Notes: generated by a model from the sequence alone, not told the origin. 64,000 bases of DNA from an uncultured Collinsella sp. (GCA_900756765.1 CAAELE010000007.1:1-64000), one strand, 5' to 3'; shown: positions 36,043 to 45,383, counted from the first letter of the stretch. Numbers and translations: made by a program.

Positions 36043-37230
36043 TTAAGAACGGCTTGCGACGAGCACCTGCGCGGCCTTTTCACGCGCCCACGCATCGATG
36101 TCGCGAAGCTGTTCAAACGAATCGACTGCCTGCGCATCGTGAGCATCCATGCAGGATTCCACAATGCGGTCGATATCGGTAAAACTGCAACCATCATGCA
36201 GGAAGGCATCGACGGCAACCTCGTTGGCGGCATTGAGCACGCACGGCATGGTGCCGCCCGTCTTTCCGGCACGTTCGGCCAGCGCAAGGCAGCGGAAGGT
36301 ATCCATATCGGCCGCGTCAAAGGTAAGCTGCCCCAACTCACGGAAATCGATACGCGGAGCCGGCGTATCCCAACGCTCGGGATACGAGAAGGCAAACTGG
36401 ATGGGAATGCGCATGTCGGAGGCGCCGAGATGCGCCATCACAGAGCCGTCGGCAAACTCGACCATGGAGTGAATCTTAGACTGGCGCTGCACGACCACGT
36501 TAATGAAATCGAGATCGCAGCCAAACAGATGCATGGCCTCGATACGCTCCAGGCCTTTGTTCATGAGGGTGGCGGAGTCAATCGTGATCTTGGCACCCAT
36601 AGCCCACGTAGGATGCGCCAGGGCATCGGCACGCGTCACGCGATCGAGCTCGTCACGCGTGCGGCCAAAGAACGGGCCGCCCGAGCAGGTAAGCCAAATG
36701 CAGTGGGCCTCACGCGGATTCTCGCCCAGATAGCACTGGTAGATGGCAGAATGCTCGGAGTCGACCGGGATAAGCTGGCCCGGCTGCGCCAACGGCATCA
36801 GCAGGTCGCCACCGACGACGAGGGACTCCTTGTTGGCCAGGGCAAGACGCTTATTCGAGGTCAAGGCCGCATGGCTCGCCTCGAGACCGGCGGCGCCCAC
36901 AATAGCGACAAGCACGCAGTCGACATCATCGCGACGTGCGAGCTCGCAAACCGCTTGCGCGCCAACGCCGAGCTTCGTTCCCTCGGGCAACTCCTGCAGC
37001 ACGGCGTCATCGCCATGAGCGACATCGGCCACGGCAACCGCCGAAACCGAGAACTCGCGAGCAGCGGCAACGAGCTCCGAGGTGCTGGAATTAACGGACA
37101 GCGCCGTCACCTGTAGTCGATCGGCATGCTGACGGCACACATCGAGCGCCTGGGTGCCGATAGACCCCGTACAACCCAGGATGGCAACACGGAGGCGTCC
37201 ATCGGGGCCATACGTCGTCTGGAATGACAT
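36043..37230 (-). CDS. dxr: 1-deoxy-D-xylulose 5-phosphate reductoisomerase
   Basis: A 395-residue NADPH enzyme that makes MEP, the first committed MEP-pathway step. It shows the nucleotide site ILGCTGSIGTQALDV, ALANKESLVVGG, PVDSEHSAIYQCY, the substrate loop LTCSGGPFFGRTRDEL and MGAKITIDSATLMNKGLE. The ATG overlaps the cdsA stop by one base (TAATG), with GGAGG upstream. Confidence 0.97.
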   Translation of the reverse strand: MSFQTTYGPDGRLRVAILGCTGSIGTQALDVCRQHADRLQVTALSVNSSTSELVAAAREFSVSAVAVADVAHGDDAVLQELPEGTKLGVGAQAVCELARRDDVDCVLVAIVGAAGLEASHAALTSNKRLALANKESLVVGGDLLMPLAQPGQLIPVDSEHSAIYQCYLGENPREAHCIWLTCSGGPFFGRTRDELDRVTRADALAHPTWAMGAKITIDSATLMNKGLERIEAMHLFGCDLDFINVVVQRQSKIHSMVEFADGSVMAHLGASDMRIPIQFAFSYPERWDTPAPRIDFRELGQLTFDAADMDTFRCLALAERAGKTGGTMPCVLNAANEVAVDAFLHDGCSFTDIDRIVESCMDAHDAQAVDSFEQLRDIDAWAREKAAQVLVASRS

Positions 37231-38144
37231 TACAGCACGCCTCCGATCATCAAAAGCAGCTGCGCGGTAATGCAGCCAAAGATAAGCGAGTCGCTACGGT
37301 CGAGCATGCCGCCATGGCCCGGGATAAGGTTACCGGAATCCTTGACGCCCACACCGCGCTTGATGCGCGACTCGATGAGGTCGCCGATAACGCCCAGGAT
37401 GGAGACGACCACGCCGCACAGCAGTGCATAGGGCAGGCTCAGCTTATAGAAGTGCGTTGCCCACAGGATGAGCCAGATCAAGACAGAGCCCAAAATGCCA
37501 CCGACAAAGCCTTCCCAGCTCTTTTTGGGAGAGATCTTGGGAACCATCTTATGCTTACCGATGCGGCTGCCCACGATGTAGGCAAACGAGTCGGAGACCC
37601 AAAGGGACGCGCAAACGCCCACCGAAAGCAGGGCGCCGGCAAAACCGGGCACGGCATCGCGCAGCAGCACGATAGCCGACAGCATAAAGCCGGTGTAAAT
37701 AGGGCCCATGAGCGTCACGGCAACGTCAGAGATGCGAGTGCGCGGAGACCAGACATACCAGATACCAACCGCGAGCATCAAAGCGAACAGCAAGGCGTTC
37801 AAGAGCAGCGAATCGCCCAGTGCCGAGAGCGGAAAGAGCACGGCGGCAGCGATTCCAAGGCGCTCGTTGGCAACCTTGCCGTCGAGCCTCGTCATGCGAA
37901 AGAACTCATAGCAGCACAGACCGCTCATGACGGATACGAAGATGGCCGTGGGCACAATGCCCAAAACCAGGCACAAGATAAAGACAACGGCATAGACGAT
38001 ACCGGCGGCGGCACGGGTGATAAAGCCCGCCAGCCACGAACCGGAGCCGCCCTTCGCCGCAGGAGCTCCCGCAGCGGCAGCCTTACGCACGGGCTTCGCG
38101 GAAGTAGGCGCCTTAGGGGCGGATGCCTTGGGACGTTCGGACAC
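37230..38144 (-). CDS. cdsA: Phosphatidate cytidylyltransferase
   Basis: The 304-residue membrane enzyme makes CDP-diacylglycerol for phospholipid synthesis. The CDS signature is seen as SKxxWEGFVGGILGS, preceded by GSRIGKHKMVPKISP, with ESRIKRGVGVKDSGNLIPGHGGMLDRSDS at the C-terminal end. There are about seven to eight hydrophobic segments. The first 35 residues are an Ala/Pro/Lys-rich tail outside the membrane. The start is GTG at 38144 after GGAGG, 2 bases past uppS. Confidence 0.96.
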   Translation of the reverse strand: MSERPKASAPKAPTSAKPVRKAAAAGAPAAKGGSGSWLAGFITRAAAGIVYAVVFILCLVLGIVPTAIFVSVMSGLCCYEFFRMTRLDGKVANERLGIAAAVLFPLSALGDSLLLNALLFALMLAVGIWYVWSPRTRISDVAVTLMGPIYTGFMLSAIVLLRDAVPGFAGALLSVGVCASLWVSDSFAYIVGSRIGKHKMVPKISPKKSWEGFVGGILGSVLIWLILWATHFYKLSLPYALLCGVVVSILGVIGDLIESRIKRGVGVKDSGNLIPGHGGMLDRSDSLIFGCITAQLLLMIGGVL

Positions 38145-38146
38145 GA

Positions 38147-38941
38147 TTAAGCCTCCTCGGTCTTACTCAGTCCACCAAACCTACGGTCGCGACCCTGGAA
38201 AGCCAAAATGGCGTCGACAAGCCCCCAACGATCAAAGTCGGGCCAATAGGTATCGGTGACATAGAACTCGGAATAGGCGACCTGCCACAGCAGGTAGTTC
38301 GAAAGACGCAACTCGCCAGAGGTGCGAATCACGAGCTCCGGATCGGGAAGACCGGCGGTATACAGGTGCGAAGCCACCATATTGTCGTCAACCGTGGCGG
38401 GATCAATCTTGCCGGCAGCCGCATCAAGTGCGATCTGGCGGACAGCGCGGGTGATCTCGGCACGGGCACCGTAGTTAACGGCCAGCGCCAGCGTCATACC
38501 GGTATGGTCGGCGCACTCGGCAAGACCGCGCTCAAAGACGTCGCGCGTCTTCTTGGGCAGCGCGGAAATATCGCCCAAAAAGACAACACGAACATTCTCG
38601 CGCTTAAGCAGCGGCAGCTCATCGATAAACGTTTTGGCAAACAAGTGCATCAGAACGTTGACTTCGTGCTGCGGGCGATTCCAGTTTTCGGTCGAAAACG
38701 CATAGGCCGAAAGCACGTCGACGCCCAGGCGCACACAGGCGGTAATGATCTCGCGCAGCGAGACGATGCCGGCCTTGTGGCCTTCGGTGCGGGCTAGACC
38801 GCGCGCCGTGGCCCAACGGCCGTTACCGTCCATGATGCACGAAATATGGTGCGGAATGTTATTGAGGTCAAGGTCGGAAAAACCGACGCCCGCAGGGGCG
38901 TCGGCAAAGTACTCGACCAGTTTATGCTCGTCGTATCGCAC
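38147..38941 (-). CDS. uppS: Isoprenyl transferase (undecaprenyl diphosphate synthase family)
   Basis: A 264-residue cis-prenyltransferase that builds the lipid carrier of wall synthesis. It has the diphosphate-binding HISCIMDGNGRWATARGLAR with GHKAGIVSLREI, AFSTENWNRP, and RTSGELRLSNYLLWQVAYSEFY. The start is GTG at 38941, one base after the frr stop, with GGAGAT upstream. The final chain length cannot be read from the sequence. Confidence 0.96.
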   Translation of the reverse strand: MRYDEHKLVEYFADAPAGVGFSDLDLNNIPHHISCIMDGNGRWATARGLARTEGHKAGIVSLREIITACVRLGVDVLSAYAFSTENWNRPQHEVNVLMHLFAKTFIDELPLLKRENVRVVFLGDISALPKKTRDVFERGLAECADHTGMTLALAVNYGARAEITRAVRQIALDAAAGKIDPATVDDNMVASHLYTAGLPDPELVIRTSGELRLSNYLLWQVAYSEFYVTDTYWPDFDRWGLVDAILAFQGRDRRFGGLSKTEEA

Positions 38942-38942
38942 C

Positions 38943-39479
38943 TTAGATCTCCATGACCTCGGCTTCTTTTTCCTTCAGAAGCTCCTCGACCTTGGCAACA
39001 TACTCATCGGTATGCTTCTGAACCTTGGCCTGCTCGCGACGGACATCGTCCTCGGTGAGCTCCTCGTCGCGCTCGAGCTTATTGTTAAAGTCGCGGCGGA
39101 TGTTGCGGATGGAGACCTTGGCCTGCTCGGCGTACTCGCGGCACTCCTTAACGAGCTCGCGACGACGCTCCTCGGTGGGAGCCGGGAACGGCAGACGCAC
39201 GACGGTACCATCGGAGTTGGGGGTAATGCCCAGGTCGGAGGCACTGATGGCCTTGACGATGGCATTGATAAGCGCCTTATCCCACGGCTCGATAAGCAGC
39301 ATGTGGGCCTCGGGGGTCTTAACGGCGGCAACCTGCGTGACGGGCGTGGGAACACCGTAGTAGTCGACGGTGATGTCGGACAGAATGTTAGCGTTGGCGC
39401 GGCCAGTACGGACCTTGGAGAAGTTGTGCTTGAGGGACTCGAGTGACTTGTCCATGTGGGCGGTGATGTTCTCTGCCAT
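38943..39479 (-). CDS. frr: Ribosome recycling factor
   Basis: This 178-residue factor splits post-termination ribosomes with EF-G. It has LESLKHNFSKVRTGRANANILSDITVDYYG at the start, the central beta domain, and the long helical C-terminus with RNIRRDFNNKLERDEELTEDD. The ATG at 39479 follows GGAGG. It lies directly behind pyrH, as in most bacteria. Confidence 0.98.
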   Translation of the reverse strand: MAENITAHMDKSLESLKHNFSKVRTGRANANILSDITVDYYGVPTPVTQVAAVKTPEAHMLLIEPWDKALINAIVKAISASDLGITPNSDGTVVRLPFPAPTEERRRELVKECREYAEQAKVSIRNIRRDFNNKLERDEELTEDDVRREQAKVQKHTDEYVAKVEELLKEKEAEVMEI

Positions 39480-39481
39480 GC

Positions 39482-40204
39482 TTAATCCTCCTGATAGACG
39501 AGCGTGCCGACGGGCTCACCCGCGAGCGCGCGCTTGACGGTGTCCTCGCCATCGATGTTGAGGACCAAAATGGGCATACGGTTGTCCTGGCAAAGAGCCG
39601 TAGCCGTGGAATCCATAACCTGCAGGCCGCGAACGAGCACCTCGTGATAGGTGATCTTGTCAAAGCGGACGGCGTCGGCGCACTTGACGGGATCCTTGTC
39701 GTAGATGCCATCGACCTTGGTGGCTTTAATCAGAATCTCGGCACCGATCTCGCAGGCGCGGAGAGCCGCGGCGGTATCAGTCGTAAAGTACGGATTACCC
39801 GATCCGGCGGCAAAGATAACGACGTTGCCCTTGGACAGATGGTTGATGGCGCGACGGCGAATATAGGGCTCGCAGATCTCGTTCATCTGGATAGCGCTCA
39901 TCACGCGGCAGGGAACATCGTTGTGCTCGAAGGCATCCTGCAGGGCAAGCGCGTTCATAACGGTAGCGAGCATGCCCATGTAATCGGCCTGGGCGCGCTC
40001 CATACCACCGGCTGCGCCGGCCATACCGCGGAAAATGTTGCCGCCGCCGACAACGACGCCGACCTCATGACCAACGGCGAGCAGCTCCTTGACCTGCTTA
40101 GCAAGATGATCGGTAACCTTGGGGTCGATGCCGTAGTTGCCATCGCCCATCAGCGCTTCGCCGGAGAGCTTCAGAAGCACGCGTTTATATCGGATGTCGG
40201 ACAA
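39482..40204 (-). CDS. pyrH: UMP kinase
   Basis: The 240-residue amino-acid-kinase-fold enzyme phosphorylates UMP to UDP. It has VLLKLSGEALMGDGNYGIDP, VVVGGGNIFRG, FAAGSGNPYFTTDTAAALRA and TKVDGIYDKDPVK. The start is TTG at 40204, preceded by AAGGAGG. It is the first gene of the pyrH-frr-uppS-cdsA-dxr-rseP-ispG-proS run, just after the tsf terminator. Confidence 0.98.
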   Translation of the reverse strand: MSDIRYKRVLLKLSGEALMGDGNYGIDPKVTDHLAKQVKELLAVGHEVGVVVGGGNIFRGMAGAAGGMERAQADYMGMLATVMNALALQDAFEHNDVPCRVMSAIQMNEICEPYIRRRAINHLSKGNVVIFAAGSGNPYFTTDTAAALRACEIGAEILIKATKVDGIYDKDPVKCADAVRFDKITYHEVLVRGLQVMDSTATALCQDNRMPILVLNIDGEDTVKRALAGEPVGTLVYQED

Positions 40205-40263
40205 AGCGATCCTCCTTTAATTAGACTCACAACATAATATCAAAGGCTCAACGGGGAGCCATG

Positions 40264-40298
40264 AAAAAGCAGGCTGTGAGTAAAACCCACAGCCTGCT
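40264..40298 (-). terminator. Intrinsic terminator of rpsB-tsf
   Basis: An 11-bp stem AGCAGGCTGTG / CACAGCCTGCT is followed by U residues on the minus strand (A run 40264-40268). It lies 24 bases beyond the tsf stop. Confidence 0.95.
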
Positions 40299-40321
40299 CA
40301 TTACCAGCTACAAGAGCTTAT

Positions 40322-41191
40322 TTACTCGCCACGGACCAGACGGTCAAAGGCAACGACGGTAATGGTGTCGCCGAGCTCCTTGGAGACCTGCTCAGCGTAC
40401 TTCTTGATGGTGAGGGAGCTGTCCTTGATGAACTCCTGCTCGGTGAGCACGGACTGTTTGTAGAACTTCTCCAGACGGCCAACAGCCATCTTCTCCTGGA
40501 TAGCCTCGGGCTTGCCGGACTCGGCAGCCTGAGCCATGTAGATCTGCTTCTCGTGCTCGACGATCTCGGCCGGAACCTGATCGCGGGTAGCGCAGATCGG
40601 GGCGACGGCGGCAACCTGAAGGGCAACGTCGTGAGCAAAGGTCTTGAAGGACTCGGCCTGAGCGGTCTCGGCCTTCTCGAAAGCGAACTCGACGAGAACG
40701 CCGATCTTACCACCCATGTGGATGTAAGAAGCGAGAGCGCCGTTCTCAGCCTTGCGGGCGGCGAAACGGGAGATCTTCATGTTCTCGCCCATGATGTGGA
40801 TCATCTCGGTGAGCTCGGAGGAAACGGTCTCCTCGCCCATCGGCTTCTCGAGCAGAGCGTCAACGTCAGCAGGCTCGGTGGTAGCGACAACCTCAGCGAC
40901 CTTGGAAGCAAAGCCGGTGAACTTAGCGTTGGAGCCGACGAAGTCAGTCTCGCAGGAGAGCTCGAGCAGAGCGCCGGTCTTGCCGTCCTCGGAGACGAAC
41001 GCGGCGACAGCGCCCTCGTTGGTCTCACGGCCAGCCTTCTTGGCAGCCTTGGCGAGGCCGTTCTTGCGCAGAACGTCGACAGCGGCGTCCATGTCGCCGT
41101 CAGCCTCGACGAGAGCCTTCTTGCACTCCATCATCGGGGAGTCGGTCATCTCGCGGAGCTGCTTGACCATAGCGGCGGTAATCTGGGCCAT
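40322..41191 (-). CDS. tsf: Elongation factor Ts
   Basis: A 289-residue guanine nucleotide exchange factor for EF-Tu. It has ITAAMVKQLREMTDSPMMECKKALVEADGD at the start, the TDFV motif (LSCETDFVGSNAKF) that contacts EF-Tu, and the C-terminal module with YKQSVLTEQEFIKDS. The ATG at 41191 follows AAAGGAA. It forms the rpsB-tsf operon. Confidence 0.98.
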   Translation of the reverse strand: MAQITAAMVKQLREMTDSPMMECKKALVEADGDMDAAVDVLRKNGLAKAAKKAGRETNEGAVAAFVSEDGKTGALLELSCETDFVGSNAKFTGFASKVAEVVATTEPADVDALLEKPMGEETVSSELTEMIHIMGENMKISRFAARKAENGALASYIHMGGKIGVLVEFAFEKAETAQAESFKTFAHDVALQVAAVAPICATRDQVPAEIVEHEKQIYMAQAAESGKPEAIQEKMAVGRLEKFYKQSVLTEQEFIKDSSLTIKKYAEQVSKELGDTITVVAFDRLVRGE

Positions 41192-41236
41192 TGTGGTTCC
41201 TTTCAAAGAGATGAAAAAGAATTAACTAAGACTGAT

Positions 41237-41965
41237 TTACTCGGCCTTGGGCTCAGCGGCCATCTCGGCCTCGGAGACCTGCTCCTTGCCGGAGCCAGCG
41301 AGGCAGGCGTCGGCCATGAGCTCGCACATAAGGGTGACAGCGGAGATAGCGTCATCGTTGCAGGGGATGCCGTACTCGACCTCGTCGGGATCGGAGTTGG
41401 TATCGATCAGAGCGATGACGGGGATGTTCAGGCGCTGGGCCTCCTTGATGGCGTTCTCCTCGCGCTTGGTGTCGATGACGAAGAGGGCCTGGGGCAGACC
41501 CTTCATGTCGCGGGCGCCACCGAGGTTGGTCTGGAGCTTGGTGAGCTCCTTGCCGAGCACAGCCTGCTCCTTCTTGGGGAGCACAGCCATGCGGCCGTCC
41601 TCGACCATGGCCTCGAGCTCCTCCATGCGGTTGATGCGAGAGCGGATGGTGACGAAGTTGGTCAGCATGCCGCCGAGCCAACGCTGGTTGATGTAAGGCA
41701 TGTTGGCGCGCTCAGCGGCGTTCTTGACGGCCTCCTGAGCCTGCTTCTTGGTGCCGACGAACAGCACGTTGCCACCCTTGGCGACGTTCTTGACGAAGGT
41801 GTAGGCCTGGTCGGCGTCGAGGATGGTCTGCTTGAGGTCGAGGATGTAGATGCCGTTGCGCTCACCGAAGATGAACGGCTTCATCTTGGGGTTCCAGCGA
41901 CGGGTCTGGTGACCGAAGTGGCAGCCGGCCTCGAGCAGGGTGCGGATATTAATCTTGGTAGCCAT
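41237..41965 (-). CDS. rpsB: 30S ribosomal protein S2
   Basis: A 242-residue protein with the S2 signatures LLEAGCHFGHQTRRWNPKMKPFIFGERNGI and IALIDTNSDPDEVEYGIPCNDDA. Its C-terminus is a short Glu/Ala-rich tail. The ATG at 41965 follows GGAGGT. A leader of about 135 bases lies between the promoter and the start. Confidence 0.98.
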   Translation of the reverse strand: MATKINIRTLLEAGCHFGHQTRRWNPKMKPFIFGERNGIYILDLKQTILDADQAYTFVKNVAKGGNVLFVGTKKQAQEAVKNAAERANMPYINQRWLGGMLTNFVTIRSRINRMEELEAMVEDGRMAVLPKKEQAVLGKELTKLQTNLGGARDMKGLPQALFVIDTKREENAIKEAQRLNIPVIALIDTNSDPDEVEYGIPCNDDAISAVTLMCELMADACLAGSGKEQVSEAEMAAEPKAE

Positions 41966-42100
41966 GTTAAACCTCCTGTGGTTTGCCTCCGCGCGGGGTC
42001 ATCCTCCAAAACCAACCCGGACATGTGCTACCAAAGCCCGGGCACCACGGTATGAAGTAGCCGCGCGTGCGTGATAAAAACCTGTTGCCGTGAAGCAACC
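41966..42100 (-). promoter_or_regulatory. rpsB leader region
   Basis: The transcript between the predicted start site and rpsB can form GTTGC-ttcacg-GCAAC and a CCCGG/CCGGG stem closer to the gene. S2 represses rpsB-tsf through the leader in enterobacteria. A similar role here is only a possibility. Confidence 0.3.
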
Positions 42101-42106
42101 CGATGA

Positions 42107-42135
42107 ATGATAGCAGGATTACCTCTTCCTGCCAA
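42107..42135 (-). promoter_or_regulatory. Promoter of rpsB-tsf
   Basis: TTGGCA (plus 42130-42135), a 17-base spacer and TGCTATCAT with -10 TATCAT (plus 42107-42112). This is the best sigma-70-type promoter in the window. Confidence 0.75.
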
Positions 42136-42181
42136 CCCGCAATCAAAATCACACACCTAAGCGCAACGCGAGCCGCCCAGC

Positions 42182-43102
42182 TTACTCGCCCCGGGGATGG
42201 GCTTGGGTCACGGCGCGCTTGAGCCGGTCGGGCGTGAGATGCGTGTAGATCTGCGTCGTGGACAGGCTCGCATGTCCCAGCAACTCTTGAACCGAACGCA
42301 GGTCCGCGCCGCCCTCAAGCAGATCGGTCGCAAACGTATGGCGCATCGCATGCGGCGCGATGTCGGCCGGAATGCCGGCGCGTGTCGCCAGCATATGGAA
42401 CCGTCGCCTGAGCATGGCAGCACTCATGCGGTTGCCGCGCACCGATATCAACAGCGGGTGGGGACCGTTTGCGCCTTCGCGACGCTTTGCCTGCGCGAGC
42501 AGCGCCGGCCTCCCCTCCTCGACATAGATGTGCGTCGCCTCGAGTGCGTGACGATACAGAGGAACGATACGCTCCTTGCTCCCCTTGCCCCATAGCCGCA
42601 GCGTGCGCTCGGACCATGAAATGGATTCCACATTGAGCGCCGCAAGCTCTGAGATGCGCGCGCCAGATGCATAAAGAAGCTCGAGCATCGCCGCATCGCG
42701 CAGTCCCGCGGGCGTTGCGGTGTCGGGGGCTTTGAGGAGCGCCTCGACCTGCTGGGTCGTCAGCACACCGGGCAGGTCGCGCGGCAGCTTAGGCGAGGAA
42801 ATCGCCGAGACCGCATCACCCTCCACGATTCCCTCGGCAGCCATCCAACGATAGAGCGACCGAATAGCCGACAAATATGCCGCAAGCGTTCGGGGAGCCA
42901 CCTGCTCGCGTGAAAGCTCGGCCAAATATGCGCGGACGGTGCGCACGTCGGCCATACGCGCATCGACACCCGTACGCTCGCACCAGGCAGCAAAGCGTTC
43001 CAACCGCGATCCATAGGCAGTCACCGTATTGGGAGAGAGGCCCTCGACACGTGCGATGTAGGCGATAAACGAGTCGACGGTATCGTACAGGTCAAAGGCT
43101 AT
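42182..43102 (-). CDS. xerC: Tyrosine recombinase XerC, with no usual start codon at the expected position
   Basis: XerC resolves chromosome dimers at dif. The catalytic residues are all visible: Arg in ASGARISELA, Lys in GKGSKERIVPL, His-x-x-Arg in PHAMRHTFATDL, His in LGHASLSTTQ and the Tyr nucleophile in TQIYTHL. The first normal start is a GTG at 43024, but it would remove the first N-terminal helix. The same frame upstream encodes DSFIAYIARVEGLSPNT, which fits XerC helix 1. It continues to an ATA at 43102 that lies 9 bases after GGAGG and overlaps the trmFO stop. From ATA the protein is 306 residues, the family norm. A CTG at 43090 is the other option. Confidence 0.85.
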   Translation of the reverse strand: MAFDLYDTVDSFIAYIARVEGLSPNTVTAYGSRLERFAAWCERTGVDARMADVRTVRAYLAELSREQVAPRTLAAYLSAIRSLYRWMAAEGIVEGDAVSAISSPKLPRDLPGVLTTQQVEALLKAPDTATPAGLRDAAMLELLYASGARISELAALNVESISWSERTLRLWGKGSKERIVPLYRHALEATHIYVEEGRPALLAQAKRREGANGPHPLLISVRGNRMSAAMLRRRFHMLATRAGIPADIAPHAMRHTFATDLLEGGADLRSVQELLGHASLSTTQIYTHLTPDRLKRAVTQAHPRGE

Positions 43103-44436
43103 GACCGGTCGCCTCCAAACAAGTCGGAGCGCGTGGCCAAGTAGGCATCGAGGGCCTCGAGGGCGCGATCCGCATAAGCCTGGTAGCGGTCGCGCTTACT
43201 GCGGCGCTTGCCGTCCTCGAGCGGCGGCACCAGGCCAAAATTGACATGCATGGGCTGGTAGCCCACGGTTGCCGGATCGGTCGCATAGCCCACGAGCGCA
43301 CCCAGGGCGCCCACACGAGGAAGATCCACAGAAGCCGCGCCGATAGCCTCGGCATAGGTGTTAAGCGCAGCAAGCAAACCGGTCGCCACCGCTTCCATGT
43401 ACCCCTCGGTGCCGGTGATCTGACCGGCGAGGCGCACGCCCGTGCCAGGCACGGCAAAGGTGCCGTCAAGAACGTGCGGCGCATCGACAAAGGTATTGCG
43501 GTGCATGACGCCATAACGGAAGAACTCGGCATTCTCCAGACCGGGAACCATGTGGAAGACACGCTTTTGCTCGCCAAAAGTCAAATTTGTCTGGAAGCCC
43601 ACCAGGTTATAGGCGGTCTTTTCCTTGTTCTCGGCGCGCAGCTGAATCGCCGCCCAGGGACGACGTCCGGTACGCGGGTCGGTCAGGCCGACGGGCTTCA
43701 TGGCGCCAAAGCGGATAGCATCCTTGCCGGTACGCGCGACCTCCTCGGCGGGCTGACAGGCCTGGAAGAGGTCGCCGCCCTCAAAGTCCTTGAGCACCAC
43801 GCGGTCGGCGGTGGTGAGTGCCTCAATAAACGCCTCGTACTCCTCCTTGTTGAGCGGAGCGTTGAGGTAGTCGCCGCTCCCCTGCTCCTCGTAGCGCGAC
43901 TGCGAGAACAGCACGTCCATATCGAGCGTGGAGGCATCGACGATTGGCGCGGCAGCATCAAAGAACGCCAAGGCGTCGCCACCGACGAGCTTCATGACCT
44001 CTTCGCTCAATGCCGGTGAACACAGCGGGCCCGCGGCAATGATCACGTGGCCCTCGGGAATCTGCGTGACCTCGCCGTGCACGACCTCGATATTGGGTCG
44101 GGCGGCAACCTCGGCCTCGACAAGCTCGGAAAACTTGACGCGGTCGACCGCCAGGGCACCGCCGGCGGGAACGGCCGCACGATGGGCGCAATCGAGCAGC
44201 ACCGAACCCATGCGCTCGAGCTCGGCCTTTAGCAGGCCTGCAGCGGAATCCGGACGGGTTGACTTAAACGAATTTGAGCAGACGAGCTCGGCCAGGTGGT
44301 CGGTATGGTGGGCAGGAGAGCTCACCTGGGGGCGCATCTCGCACAGCTTTACGGCAAACCCGCGATCTGCAAGCTGGATCGCACATTCCGAACCCGCCAG
44401 ACCGCCACCGATAACCGTCACCTGATCGAACTGCAT
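43099..44436 (-). CDS. trmFO: Methylenetetrahydrofolate-tRNA-(uracil54-C5)-methyltransferase TrmFO
   Basis: The 445-residue flavoprotein makes T54 in tRNA using folate rather than SAM. It has the FAD motif VIGGGLAGSECAIQLADRG, CEMRPQVSSPAHHTD, ELVCSNSFKS and FRYGVMHRNTFVDAP. The ATG at 44436 follows AAAGGTG. It lies between dprA and xerC, a common Gram-positive order. Confidence 0.97.
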   Translation of the reverse strand: MQFDQVTVIGGGLAGSECAIQLADRGFAVKLCEMRPQVSSPAHHTDHLAELVCSNSFKSTRPDSAAGLLKAELERMGSVLLDCAHRAAVPAGGALAVDRVKFSELVEAEVAARPNIEVVHGEVTQIPEGHVIIAAGPLCSPALSEEVMKLVGGDALAFFDAAAPIVDASTLDMDVLFSQSRYEEQGSGDYLNAPLNKEEYEAFIEALTTADRVVLKDFEGGDLFQACQPAEEVARTGKDAIRFGAMKPVGLTDPRTGRRPWAAIQLRAENKEKTAYNLVGFQTNLTFGEQKRVFHMVPGLENAEFFRYGVMHRNTFVDAPHVLDGTFAVPGTGVRLAGQITGTEGYMEAVATGLLAALNTYAEAIGAASVDLPRVGALGALVGYATDPATVGYQPMHVNFGLVPPLEDGKRRSKRDRYQAYADRALEALDAYLATRSDLFGGDRS

Positions 44437-44450
44437 CTGCAAACACCTTT

Positions 44451-45383
44451 CTAATTGACACGCTTTCCATTGTGACCGAAGGGCGTCTGGGCGTGAAGCG
44501 CAAACTTTGAGGGCGCATACCTTCCATCCATCATGCGCTCGATAAGGCCCTCGAGTTCGAGCGAGCCCAAGAGCTTGAGCACGCCGACAGCATCAAGCGA
44601 GACGAGCGCGGCAATGTCGTCGACCTTGAGCGGCGAGGCGATAAGCGCGTGCATCACGACCTGCTGTGTGGGGTCCAGATCAGCGATGCCGGGTGCATCG
44701 GGACGCGAGTAGCGCAGCGTGCCGTAGATGCGCGAGATGGCCATCTCGATTGATTCCTCGTCGATGATGCAGCAGGCGCCGTTAGCGATGAGATAGTTGG
44801 TCCCACGCGACTCGGGCGAAAGGATGGAGCCCGGCACTGCAAGAAGCTCTCGCCCCAAGTCCATAGCGGCCTCCGCCGTGGAGAACGTACCCGAGGGCAT
44901 GCCCGCCTCGGAAACAAAGAGTGCCTGCGACAAGGCGGCGATTACGCGATTGCGCCGCGGAAAGGCGAACTTACGCGGTCCCATACCCCACGGCGAAATC
45001 GAAACGACCGCGCCGCCCGTATCGAGTGTGTGCGTGATGAGGCCGGCGCTCGAGCGCGGATAGACAACATCGGCGCCGGTCCCCAGCACCACGACGTGTT
45101 TGCCCCCGGCGTTGACCGCAGCCCAACCCGACGCTTGGTCGCAGCCGACCGCACCACCCGAGACCACCGTCACTCCCGCCTCGACCGCCACCTTAGCCGC
45201 AAGTTCTGCCACGGCAAGACCATAAGGCGAGGCCTTGCGCGCGCCGATGATGGAGAGTGCGGGCGTCGAAAGCACCTCGGGGTTGCCGCACACATAGAGC
45301 GTCTGGGGTACATCAGAGAGCTCCAAAACCGTATCTGGATACAACGCATCACCGGGATGCAACTCAAAAGTCTCACCGGGCAT
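44451..45383 (-). CDS. dprA: DNA processing protein DprA
   Basis: The 310-residue protein protects incoming single strands and loads RecA during transformation. It has the Rossmann-like core ALSIIGARKASPYGLAVAELAA, VVSGGAVGCDQASGWAAVNAG and FPRRNRVIAALSQALFVSEA, and a C-terminal winged helix (PTQQVVMHALIASPLKVDDI). It lacks the N-terminal SAM domain. The ATG at 45383 overlaps the comM stop (TAATG) and follows GGAGGAGGG. Confidence 0.95.
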   Translation of the reverse strand: MPGETFELHPGDALYPDTVLELSDVPQTLYVCGNPEVLSTPALSIIGARKASPYGLAVAELAAKVAVEAGVTVVSGGAVGCDQASGWAAVNAGGKHVVVLGTGADVVYPRSSAGLITHTLDTGGAVVSISPWGMGPRKFAFPRRNRVIAALSQALFVSEAGMPSGTFSTAEAAMDLGRELLAVPGSILSPESRGTNYLIANGACCIIDEESIEMAISRIYGTLRYSRPDAPGIADLDPTQQVVMHALIASPLKVDDIAALVSLDAVGVLKLLGSLELEGLIERMMDGRYAPSKFALHAQTPFGHNGKRVN

